Below, one piece after another: positions 56,218 through 64,000 of a stretch of 64,000 nt of DNA. The position numbers and the translations under genes were made by a program. The notes below the pieces were generated by a model. That model searched no databases, had not been told where the DNA came from, and saw nothing but the letters and a program-made list of their open reading frames with translations. The stretch covers positions 5,249,318-5,313,317 of the forward strand of contig CAIIXF020000012.1 of the NCBI GenBank assembly GCA_903813345.2, written 5' to 3'. The stretch comes from Owenia fusiformis (Eukaryota > Annelida > Polychaeta > Sabellida > Oweniidae). Within the stretch, counting starts at the first letter, position 1. Each line of letters starts with the position of its first letter.

Positions 56218-56867
56218 CACTTTTTGCTTCAATTGCAGTCACTATTTGTATGATGTTAAACGTATGATAGTTCTGTAATTTTGATCTATCAAAGATTAAA
56301 CTATCAAATAATTTTAGTTTATAACTTTATCAATAGGTTAACTCTAGGTTAAATGAAGGCCCTGGGAAAAGTTGAACCAGGTATACAATGTTATTTTTAT
56401 GTGAGAATGATTCTGTGAGTTACATATCATTATAAATCAAAGCTGAATATGGTTACGTTAATTTGAAAATAACAGCTATTGTCGCTTAAATAAATACAAC
56501 TTTGATATGTTTGATGACCTATCCAAATTATATTCTTTGAAACTCTTAAAAATGAACACGGTTTGTATTCAATTAGGAGCGTTAAAAAACAATATTAACT
56601 TAGTAGAGCTAAGGAAATTGGGCATATTAAAAAACTGGTACTCTTAAATTATTATAAGATATATGTCATGTTAGTTACTTTTATACAACACTCTCTCGAC
56701 CTCTCCTTTCGAGCACCACCATCATGCTATTAGTCATACAAGCCTCACTTGGCTTTACCTTTTCAACTATGTAATACCTACGTTAATACATATCTTTCTG
56801 TAAAAATGGTTCATATTATGTCAGATTGTCCGAGCGCCAAAATAAAAATGCTATGGAATCAAATTAA

Positions 56868-57343
56868 AGAGATTGAGTCGTCCAGATTCCTATGCTGGAC
56901 AATCAGTAATGTCCCAATATAATTGCTCATAAAACATCATTTTTAGATATATCTTGAGACCAAATCATAAGCACGATATCGACAATATATCGAGGATATC
57001 AACAGGACAACCAAAAGAACAACCAACTGTCAGAATTGAACGCAATAAGTCGAAAACAGAAAACAATTTTTTAGGGGATTTATCTATATTGTAACCCCTA
57101 GAAGTAATAATTATGGCTTCTCTAGGCCAAAATAATCTGAAATTGAGCGGGCTTTTTAAATTTTAATTCTAATTTCTATTGATGTTAATGGAAATTCATG
57201 GCTAGGAACAATCATCGAATTGATACTGTTAACGAATTAATTCAAGCCTAATTGATAAGTTGATAAACAAACTTGTTTTACATCAAATAACACGAAACAA
57301 TCAGTGGGTTACTCCAATTGTGTTTTTAGGAGACCCGATCTCT
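56868..57343. mobile_element. TTAA-flanked TIR element, copy 3
   Basis: TTAA at 56864-56867 and 57344-57347, ends AGAGATTG and CGATCTCT. It is uninterrupted, and reads GATTTATCTATATTGTAACC where copy 2 carries the 817-bp insertion. Confidence 0.82.
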
Positions 57344-57375
57344 TTAAATAGGAGATAGTGGAAGGATCAATAAAG

Positions 57376-57946
57376 CTAACTAAGTTCAAAGTTTGGACAC
57401 TTTAATGCCAAGGTCAAAATCTAGGTCAAATGTATGACTTTTCTTATTTCTACGATCCTAATACTACACTTTCATATATTTCTTTGAAAAGTATACAAAT
57501 AGCGAAAAGTATAGTAATAGTGTTAGCATTTTGCGGCCTGGAAGTATTTTGACCCAGTTTTGAGATAAAGCGTCCAGAAAATAGGTCAACACAAATATCC
57601 CATAAATCAACGTATGAGGTATCATTTAAATATGTAATTTTCTCAGGATTCCGAATCTGATATCAAGATGGAAATCCACCTTCTGTTTCTGGATCTATTA
57701 TCTTATAAGGTCAAAATCGTGAAATTTTCAAAATTGTTTTCTTCTAGTTTAAAATAGGTTAAAATGATTAAGAGGATCAAAAATCATAAGTCAAGTCAAA
57801 ATTTTGAAGATCTTGGGCCATGGTCAAGTCCCTTCCAGTCCAGTCCAATCCAGTCCGTCCGTCTGTCTAAAATATGTCTGTCTAAAAGACCAGAAGATCT
57901 GTCATCTGGAGTCTGAAATTGAACTTGTTTAATTTCCCCATTCTAG
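57376..57946 (+). mobile_element. Helitron-like repeat, 3' copy
   Basis: It matches the second half of the 10-12 kb unit. It ends ATCTGGAGTCTG, hairpin AAATTGAAC/GTTTAATTT, a 7-nt spacer and CTAG followed by T, as at 12011. The shared end point supports a true terminus. Confidence 0.55.
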
Positions 57947-57991
57947 TTATTATACTATTTTATTCTTGCAGTACATTTAATTATAAGATAT

Positions 57992-58680
57992 ATGGACAAT
58001 TTGATAGCATACGTGGACATTAATATACACTACGTCAAACAATTCGAAAATTTGAAAATTGCCACCCATTCCCCACCACCTGCCTACAGTTCTATATACC
58101 CAACTTGTGAATTTCAATTAGATATATTAAATAATAGTATTGACACGCAACAGGGAATTGTTTTGTTCAATTCACAACTAGCAGATCTAGGGAGTAACAC
58201 AAATGAATTTATTATTACTTAATATATTTCTTATACATTATTTCAATGAGATACACAATTGTATTGAAATATACAAGAAATAACCAATATGTGTATTATA
58301 CTATATTAGCTCCGAGAGTATCTCCATAACTCTCAATTCAAATATATGACATTGTATTCTGAATACTATTGAAAATATTCATATCCATTCACTCTAGGAT
58401 AATATAAGGCATCAATATATAAAGTTATAAGTTATAAAGATATAAAAATGTTTTTTCCTTAATATATGTACATAATGATTAAAATATGCAAATATAAAAA
58501 TGATGTTGAAACAGTTAATTTGAAAATACTATACAATCATAGAAAAGAAATATGCACAGACTATATATACTACTTTCTTTGCAAACATAATGCAGCCACA
58601 TACATTGTGCAAAAAACATTTTTTACAAAATTCATGTAAACGGTTATTGTAAAAATATTTTATCAATCATATAAATTGAA
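57992..58680. other. AT-rich, no recognisable gene
   Basis: A 76-codon frame at 57992 has no recognised domain. The remaining sequence is strongly AT-rich and featureless. Confidence 0.4.
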
Positions 58681-58689
58681 TACATAAAA

Positions 58690-59030
58690 GTGATTTGCAA
58701 TGACAAGAAAAATATTCGCTCTTTGTGAAAAATACAGCGATGGAAATTATACAATCTTTATATATCATACAAACTTTTTTCGTTTTGTCATATGAGAAAA
58801 ATATCTGCTATTTGTGAATATAATACAGTCTTGTAAATTATACTTTTCATATAATTACAAGCGTTCTTTGAAATGTCCAATGAGAAAAATATTTGCTAAT
58901 TGTGAATATAATACAGTCTTGTAAATTATACTCTTTATATAGATACAAGCTTTCCTAGTAATGTACAATGAAAAAATAGTTGCTGTATTTTAATTATAAT
59001 ACAGTCGTGTAAAATAAATATTCAATGAGA
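58690..59030. repeat. About 90-bp AT-rich tandem repeat
   Basis: Four units start near 58695, 58793, 58882 and 58967 with GAGAAAAATAT(T/C)TGCTA-like sequence, followed by TGTGAATATAATACAGTC and TTGTAAATTATAC. The units are diverged. Confidence 0.75.
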
Positions 59031-59334
59031 ATAATGTTGTTAATATTATATTTTGATCATTTTCTGATTTCACAAACCTAGATATTGTATGTCATTTTAT
59101 TTTGATCATGTATTTTTATTTCACATATCTATATATTGAATTTCTTTGTTTTTCATTATTTATGCATCTCCATTAGATGCTTTAGCAGGAAAAAACAAGA
59201 TACAATAATGTTAATAAGTTTTTCAGTTATTCCTTTACATATATGTAAAAAAAATCATTTGTATGGAGAGATTATGCAGATAGTCTGCATATAGCAAATA
59301 GTAACCATAACATTATAGTTTTATCCTCTTTTCT

Positions 59335-59340
59335 TTTATT
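59335..59340 (-). terminator. Possible poly(A) signal of the LRR gene
   Basis: AATAAA on the minus strand lies about 190 bp after the TAA at 59532. No better signal lies between. Confidence 0.45.
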
Positions 59341-59531
59341 AATTCCTCAGTCACATTTAATCTATGGCGACCATACGACGGCTCGAACTCCCAAAAACCA
59401 AGATAAATATGCAGCATAAAATATAGGGATAACAGTATGATATAGATCTTCTATATTGCTTTTGTGAACCTACGGCCACTGTAGACCAAATGTGACTGAG
59501 GCTTAAAAGCAGGATGTATATTGTCACCAGT

Positions 59532-62500
59532 TTAATTTTCAAAAGTTGGATTCATATATGCAACATCTGATGCAGTCTCATTACTAATGACTGATATTTT
59601 AGTCAATGAAGCACTATTATGTAGGTCATTTGTATGTGTATCATCAAGATGTACCTCATACGATGAGCCACTGCGTCTCTTAAGACATACTATTACTAGT
59701 GCTAGAACAGTAACCAACAAAATCAAAAGTGGAATTCCAACCGCCAACCCAATGACTAGGGAATTGTTTGTTTTTGTAGATGGTTGTATTGCTAGTGTAG
59801 ATGGTTGTATTGCTTGGAAAGATGGTTGTATTGTTTCGGTAGGTGGTTGTATTGTTTGGGTGGATGGTTGTATTGTTTGGGAAGATGGTTGTATTGTTTG
59901 GGTAGGTGGTTGTATTGTTTGGGTAGATGGTTGTATTGTTTGGGAAGATGGTTGTATTGTTTGGGTAGGTGGTTGTATTGTTTGGGTACGTGGTTGTATT
60001 GTTTGGGTGGATGGTTGTATTAATTGGGAAGATGGTTGTATTGTTTGGGTAGGTGGTTGTATTGTTTGGGTACGTGGTTGTATTGTTTGGATGGATGGTT
60101 GTATTAATTGGGAAGATGGTTGTATTGTTTGGGTAGGTGGTTGTATTGTTTGGGTAGATGTTTGTATTATTTGGGTAGATGGTTGTATTACTTGGGTAGA
60201 TGGTTGTATCGCTTGTGTAGATGGTTGTATTACTTGGATATATGGTTGTATTGTTTTGGTAGATGGTTGTATCGCTTGGGCAGATGGTTGTATCGCTTGT
60301 GTAGATGGTTGTATTACTTTGATAGATGGTTGTATTGTTTTGGTAGATGGTTGTATCGCTTGGGCAGATGGTTGTATCGCTTGTTTAGATGGTTGTATTA
60401 CTTTGATAGATGGTTGTATTGTTTTGGTAGATGGTTGTATTGCTTGGAAAGATGGTTGTATTGTTTGGGTAGGTGGTTGTATTGTTTGGGTAGATGGTTG
60501 TATTGTTTGGGTAGATGGTTGTATTGCTTGTGTAGATGGTTGTATTACTTGGATAGATGGATGTATTGTTTTGGTAGATGGTTGTATCGCTTGGGCAGAT
60601 GGTTGTATCGCTTGTGTAGATGGTTGTATTACTTTGATAGATGGTTGTATTGTTTTGTTAGATGGTTGTATCGCTTGGGCAGATGGTTGTATTGCTTGGG
60701 TAGATTGCTGTTTTGCTTGGGTAAATGGTTGTATTGCTTGGGGACATGGTTGTATTGCTTGGGTAGATTGTTGTATTGCTTGAGTAGATTGTGTTGTTTC
60801 TGTGGATTGCTGTTCTGTTATAAGCATTAATGACTGTGTTTTGCAAGGTGTGGCTGTTATTGTTGAGTTAGCCAAAGCTCTTACGTTCATACAGAAGTCA
60901 CTAGCCCTTATTGCAGAAACATTATGTACGTATTGATGTAAAGATAGCTTTGTCAGCATTGGCATATACAAACATATATCAGATGGGAATAATTGAAGTC
61001 TATTATTTTGTAAGTCCAGATTTCTCAATGATGTCAAGCTGCTGAATATGCCATCTGGTAATGGTGTAAGTTCATTTCCAGCAAGGTAAAGTGTGTGCAG
61101 TGATGTCATGTTACTGAATATGTCAACTGGTAATATTTTTAGGTTATTATGGCCAAGGTCAAGATATGTCAGAGATGTTAACTTACTGAATATGCCATCT
61201 GGTAATCTTTTTAGTTTATTAAACTCAAGATAAAGTTCTTTCAATAATGTCAAGCTGCTGAATATGCCATCTTGTAATATTGTTAGTTCATTAGAGCGAA
61301 GATCAAGACTGGTCAATGATGTCAAGCTGCTGAATATGCCATCTTGTAATATTGTTAGTTCATTAGAGCGAAGATCAAGACTGGTCAATGATGTCAAGCT
61401 GCTGAATATGCCATCTTGTAATATTGTTAGTTCATTAGAGCGAAGATCAAGACTGGTCAATGATGTCAAGCCATGGAATATTCCATCTGGTAAAGTTGTT
61501 AGTTCATTATCGGAAAGGCGAAGCCTGGTCAGTAATGTCAAGCTACTGAATATGCCATCTGTTAATGTTGTTAGGTCATTGTTCCTAAGGTTAAGGCTGG
61601 TCAGTGATGTCAAGATTCTAAATATGCCATCTGGTAATGTTGTCAATTTATTGAAATGAAGGTCAAGACTGGTCAGTGATGTCAAGCTACTGAATATCCG
61701 TTCTGGTAATGTCCAGTCATTAAAGTAAAGGGAAAGAGTTGTCAGGGATGACAAGCCTCTAAATATGTCATATGTTATAACCGGTAATATTGCGATGTCT
61801 CTTGAACCGAGGCAAAGTTTTAACAATGATGTCAAGTTACTAAATATGCCATCTGGTAATGTTGTTAGTTTATTAAACCTAAGGTTAAGATTAGTCAGTG
61901 ATGTCAGTTTTCTAAAAATTTCATCTGGTAATGTTGTTAGGTCATTAAAGGAAATGTCAAGACTGGTCAATGATGTCAAGGTACTGAATATGTCAACTGG
62001 TAAAACTTGTAGTTCATTATCTACTAAAGAAAGAGTTTCCAGAGATGTTAAGCTATTGAATAAGTCATCTGGTATTGGTGATAATTCATTACCACCAAAA
62101 TAAAGTGCTGTCAATGATGTCAAGCTAGTAAATATGCCATCTGGTAATGTTGTTAGTTCATTGTTGTAAAGGGAAAGAGTTTTCAGTGATGCTAAGTTAC
62201 TGAATATGCCATTTGGTAGTGATGCTAATTTACTATTACCAAAATAATATTCAATACTACGAAAACGTTCACCAAGATAAAGTTCTGTCAATGATGTCAA
62301 GCTACTGAATATGCCATCTTGTAATGTTGTTAGTGCATGAGAGTAAAGGAAAAGAGTTTTTAGTGATGTCAAGTTACTGAATATGCCATCTGGTAATATT
62401 GCTATGTCATTAAATTTGAGGTCAAGGCTGGTCAGTGATGTCAAGGTACTGAATATGTTATCTGGTAATATTGTTAGGTCATTAAAGCCAAGGCTAAGAT

Positions 62501-63194
62501 TGGTCAGTGATTTCAAGCTACTGAATATACCATCTGGTAATGTTGTTAGTTTATTGCGCGAAAGGTCAAGGATGGTCAGTGATGTCAGGATTCTAAATAT
62601 TCCATCTGGTAATATTGTTAGGTAATTATAGTTAAGTTCAAGGCTGGTCAGTGATGTCAAGCTACTGAATATGCCATCTGTTAATGTTGTTAGTTCATTG
62701 TACCTAAGGTCAAGTCTGGTCAGTGATGTCAGATTTCTAAATATGCCATCTGGTAATGTTGCTAGGTCATTAAAGCTAAGGTCAAGGATGGTCAGTGATA
62801 TTAAGTTACTGAATATATCATCTGATATTACTGTTAATTTATTACGTCTAAGATAAAGTTCTGTCAGTGATATCAAGCTACTGAATATGCCATCTGGTAA
62901 TGTTGATAGTTTATTTCGGAAAATATAGAGAGTTTTCAGTGATGCCAAGTTAGTGAATATTCCATATTGTATTTCTGATAGCTTATTATTCACCAGATAC
63001 AATTCTTCCAATGATTCTAAACCAGAGAAAGCACCTTGTTCAATTTGAGCAATAACAGTATCATTCAGATAGAGACGTTTAATATTGGGATATTCCTTGA
63101 ACATGCCTCCTGTTAGTTTTGTATGGCCTCTTCTGCTCATATCTAGCACTGTGGCATCAGGGGATTGGATGGTCACTTGGTACATGATGAACAT
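59532..63194 (-). CDS. LRR receptor-like type I membrane protein with heptad-repeat stalk
   Basis: From the first in-frame ATG (63194) the frame encodes 1220 aa. Residues about 36-740 are some 29 leucine-rich repeats of 24 aa (LTSLxxLDLxxNxLTxLPDGIFSS), of the type seen in Toll, Slit and lamprey VLR ectodomains. A short cap with three Cys follows (DICLYM, DFCMNV, TPCKT). Residues about 790-1140 form a Thr/Pro/Gln/Ile stalk of heptads (TQTIQPS), probably O-glycosylated. A TM helix (LVIGLAVGIPLLILLVTVLA) leads to a 49-residue tail ending AYMNPTFEN, whose YMNP fits a pYxN SH2-binding site. No Cys-rich N-cap or strong signal peptide is present in this frame, so a 5' exon is likely missing. The role is probably cell-surface recognition or adhesion; the ligand is unknown. 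No stop interrupts the long frame. Confidence 0.85.
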   Translation of the reverse strand: MFIMYQVTIQSPDATVLDMSRRGHTKLTGGMFKEYPNIKRLYLNDTVIAQIEQGAFSGLESLEELYLVNNKLSEIQYGIFTNLASLKTLYIFRNKLSTLPDGIFSSLISLTELYLRRNKLTVISDDIFSNLISLTILDLSFNDLATLPDGIFRNLTSLTRLDLRYNELTTLTDGIFSSLTSLTSLELNYNYLTILPDGIFRILTSLTILDLSRNKLTTLPDGIFSSLKSLTNLSLGFNDLTILPDNIFSTLTSLTSLDLKFNDIAILPDGIFSNLTSLKTLFLYSHALTTLQDGIFSSLTSLTELYLGERFRSIEYYFGNSKLASLPNGIFSNLASLKTLSLYNNELTTLPDGIFTSLTSLTALYFGGNELSPIPDDLFNSLTSLETLSLVDNELQVLPVDIFSTLTSLTSLDISFNDLTTLPDEIFRKLTSLTNLNLRFNKLTTLPDGIFSNLTSLLKLCLGSRDIAILPVITYDIFRGLSSLTTLSLYFNDWTLPERIFSSLTSLTSLDLHFNKLTTLPDGIFRILTSLTSLNLRNNDLTTLTDGIFSSLTLLTRLRLSDNELTTLPDGIFHGLTSLTSLDLRSNELTILQDGIFSSLTSLTSLDLRSNELTILQDGIFSSLTSLTSLDLRSNELTILQDGIFSSLTLLKELYLEFNKLKRLPDGIFSKLTSLTYLDLGHNNLKILPVDIFSNMTSLHTLYLAGNELTPLPDGIFSSLTSLRNLDLQNNRLQLFPSDICLYMPMLTKLSLHQYVHNVSAIRASDFCMNVRALANSTITATPCKTQSLMLITEQQSTETTQSTQAIQQSTQAIQPCPQAIQPFTQAKQQSTQAIQPSAQAIQPSNKTIQPSIKVIQPSTQAIQPSAQAIQPSTKTIHPSIQVIQPSTQAIQPSTQTIQPSTQTIQPPTQTIQPSFQAIQPSTKTIQPSIKVIQPSKQAIQPSAQAIQPSTKTIQPSIKVIQPSTQAIQPSAQAIQPSTKTIQPYIQVIQPSTQAIQPSTQVIQPSTQIIQTSTQTIQPPTQTIQPSSQLIQPSIQTIQPRTQTIQPPTQTIQPSSQLIQPSTQTIQPRTQTIQPPTQTIQPSSQTIQPSTQTIQPPTQTIQPSSQTIQPSTQTIQPPTETIQPSFQAIQPSTLAIQPSTKTNNSLVIGLAVGIPLLILLVTVLALVIVCLKRRSGSSYEVHLDDTHTNDLHNSASLTKISVISNETASDVAYMNPTFEN
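59775..60825 (-). repeat. 21-bp coding minisatellite (heptapeptide stalk)
   Basis: About 48 units of 21 bp encode TQ(A/T/V)IQ(P)(S/P). Larger blocks of several units are themselves repeated, for example STKTIQPSIKVIQPS and RTQTIQPPTQTIQPS. The plus strand is open in two frames across it because of the unit composition. Confidence 0.92.
61250..61465 (-). repeat. Three identical 72-bp LRR units
   Basis: On the plus strand ATGCCATCTTGTAATATTGT starts at 61264, 61336 and 61408. Each unit encodes SLDLRSNELTILQDGIFSS and adjoining residues (residues about 577-648). Other LRR units differ at many positions, so this triplet is a recent expansion. Confidence 0.9.
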
Positions 63195-64000
63195 CACAAG
63201 AGTCTTCAGTAACACATTCTGAAAGTATCAATTCAGCATTGAAATCAAGCAACAGTACACCTTTTTCCATTGGATGGTCACTTGGTACATGATGAACATC
63301 ACAGGAGTCTTCAATAACACATTCTGAAAGTATCAATATGATACCATACAATAGTACACCTTTTTCCATTACATGGTCACTTGGTACATGATGAACATCA
63401 CAAAAGTCTTCAATAACACATTCTGAAAGTATCAATATGATACCATACAATAGTACACCTTTTTCCATTACATGGTCACTGGGTACATGATGAACATCAC
63501 AAGAGTCTTCAATAACACATTCTAAAAGTATCAATATAATACCATGCAATAGTACACATTTTTCCATTGGATGGTCACTGGGTACATGATGAACATCACA
63601 AGAGTCTTCAGTAACACATTCTGAAAGTATCAATATAATACCATGCAATAGTACACCTTTTTCCATTACATGGTCACTGGGTACATAAGGAACATCACAA
63701 GAGTCTTCAGTAACACATTCTGAAAGTATCAATTCAGCATTGAAATCAAGCAACAGTACACCTTTTTCCATTACATGGTCACTGGGTACATGATGAACAT
63801 CATAAGAGTCTTCAATAACACATTCTGAAAGTATCAATTCAGCATTGAAATCAAGCAACAGTACACCTTTTCCCATTGGATGGTCACTTGGTACATGATG
63901 AACATCACAAGAGTCTTCAGTAACACATTCTGAAAGTATCAATTCAGCATTGAAATCAAGCAACAGTACACCTTTTTCCATTGGATGGTCACTTGGTACA
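63171..64000 (-). repeat. 99/105-bp tandem array with maintained reading frame, running off the window
   Basis: The phrase GGTCAC recurs on the plus strand at 63171, 63276, 63375, 63474, 63573, 63672, 63777, 63882 and 63987. The units are 105, 99, 99, 99, 99, 105, 105 and 105 bp, all multiples of three. On the minus strand one frame is open across every unit, reading MEKGVLLLDFNAELILSEC or MEKGVLLYGIILILSEC, then VxEDSCDVHHVPSDH. The 99-bp type resembles a signal peptide. The frame stops at 63157, one frame away from the LRR frame, whose first codons are built from the last unit. Coding status is uncertain. Confidence 0.8.

Noticed and set aside
59587-60830. Long plus-strand frames (398 and 240 codons) rich in CIVWVDG and WLYCLGR repeats
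   Set aside because: They are antisense readings of the 21-bp repeat encoding the LRR-protein stalk. The minus frame continues into LRR and TM sequence, whereas these have no domain outside the repeat.
61264-62856. Several plus-strand frames repeating MPSGNVVSSL
   Set aside because: They are antisense of the 72-bp LRR units. They break at units with indels in that frame, while the minus frame stays open.
63194-63215. Start of the LRR protein at 63215
   Set aside because: That codon is GTG, with an in-frame stop shortly upstream. The first ATG in frame is at 63194, or the true start lies in another exon.

Overview
The window reads as nuclear DNA of an animal, most likely a marine invertebrate. 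It is AT-rich, its genes are split by introns with consensus splice sites, and it is packed with Tc1/mariner-type elements, foldback elements and an R2-superclade LINE. Those repeat families and the receptor types would fit a hemichordate, echinoderm, amphioxus or mollusc, but I cannot choose a species from sequence alone. Nothing prokaryotic was seen (no operons, no CRISPR array), and I recognised no tRNA or rRNA gene.

Two kinds of cellular gene can be supported. The first is a plus-strand tandem cluster of closely related class A (rhodopsin-like) GPCRs. Gene A (14525-19353) has exons 2-5, but no TM1 exon was found upstream in the window. Gene B (21757-50027) is complete in five exons and encodes 356 aa. 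Gene C is represented only by its first exon (53677-53871). Exon lengths 195/91/121/283 and their phases are conserved between copies. The receptors carry NRM or NRI where DRY is usual and DCLCY where NPxxY is usual; the NR-type motif recalls the melatonin-receptor and Tre1/Moody/GPR84-like groups. The second gene is on the minus strand (59532-63194). It encodes a large type I membrane protein with about 29 leucine-rich repeats, a Thr/Pro/Gln/Ile heptad stalk, one TM helix and a short tail. Just upstream of it lies an array of 99/105-bp units that keeps a reading frame open to the window edge.

Layout: 1-14.4 kb holds minisatellites, small DNA elements and a duplicated Helitron-like repeat, with no gene I can defend. 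14.5-19.4 kb is gene A. 20.0-21.6 kb holds a direct repeat and a duplicated 5' region with a truncated first exon. 21.7-50 kb is gene B, whose intron 3 (17.1 kb) and intron 4 (6.7 kb) contain most of the mobile DNA. 50-53.6 kb is hairpin and minisatellite sequence. 53.7 kb is the gene C exon. 54.3-58 kb holds a 162-bp satellite and element copies. 58.7-59.0 kb is an AT-rich tandem repeat. 59.5-64 kb is the LRR gene and the upstream array.

The most striking architecture is inside intron 3 of gene B. A Tc-like element with TIRs at 29742 and 41865 encloses an unclassified unit rich in AAGCG/AAGCTT words. That unit encloses an R2-superclade LINE, which is interrupted by a 4.5-kb TIR element whose only recognisable gene is not an obvious DDE transposase. 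The most unusual gene-level observations are the LRR-stalk receptor with its upstream in-frame array, the duplicated GPCR first exon, and a GC-AG intron in gene B.
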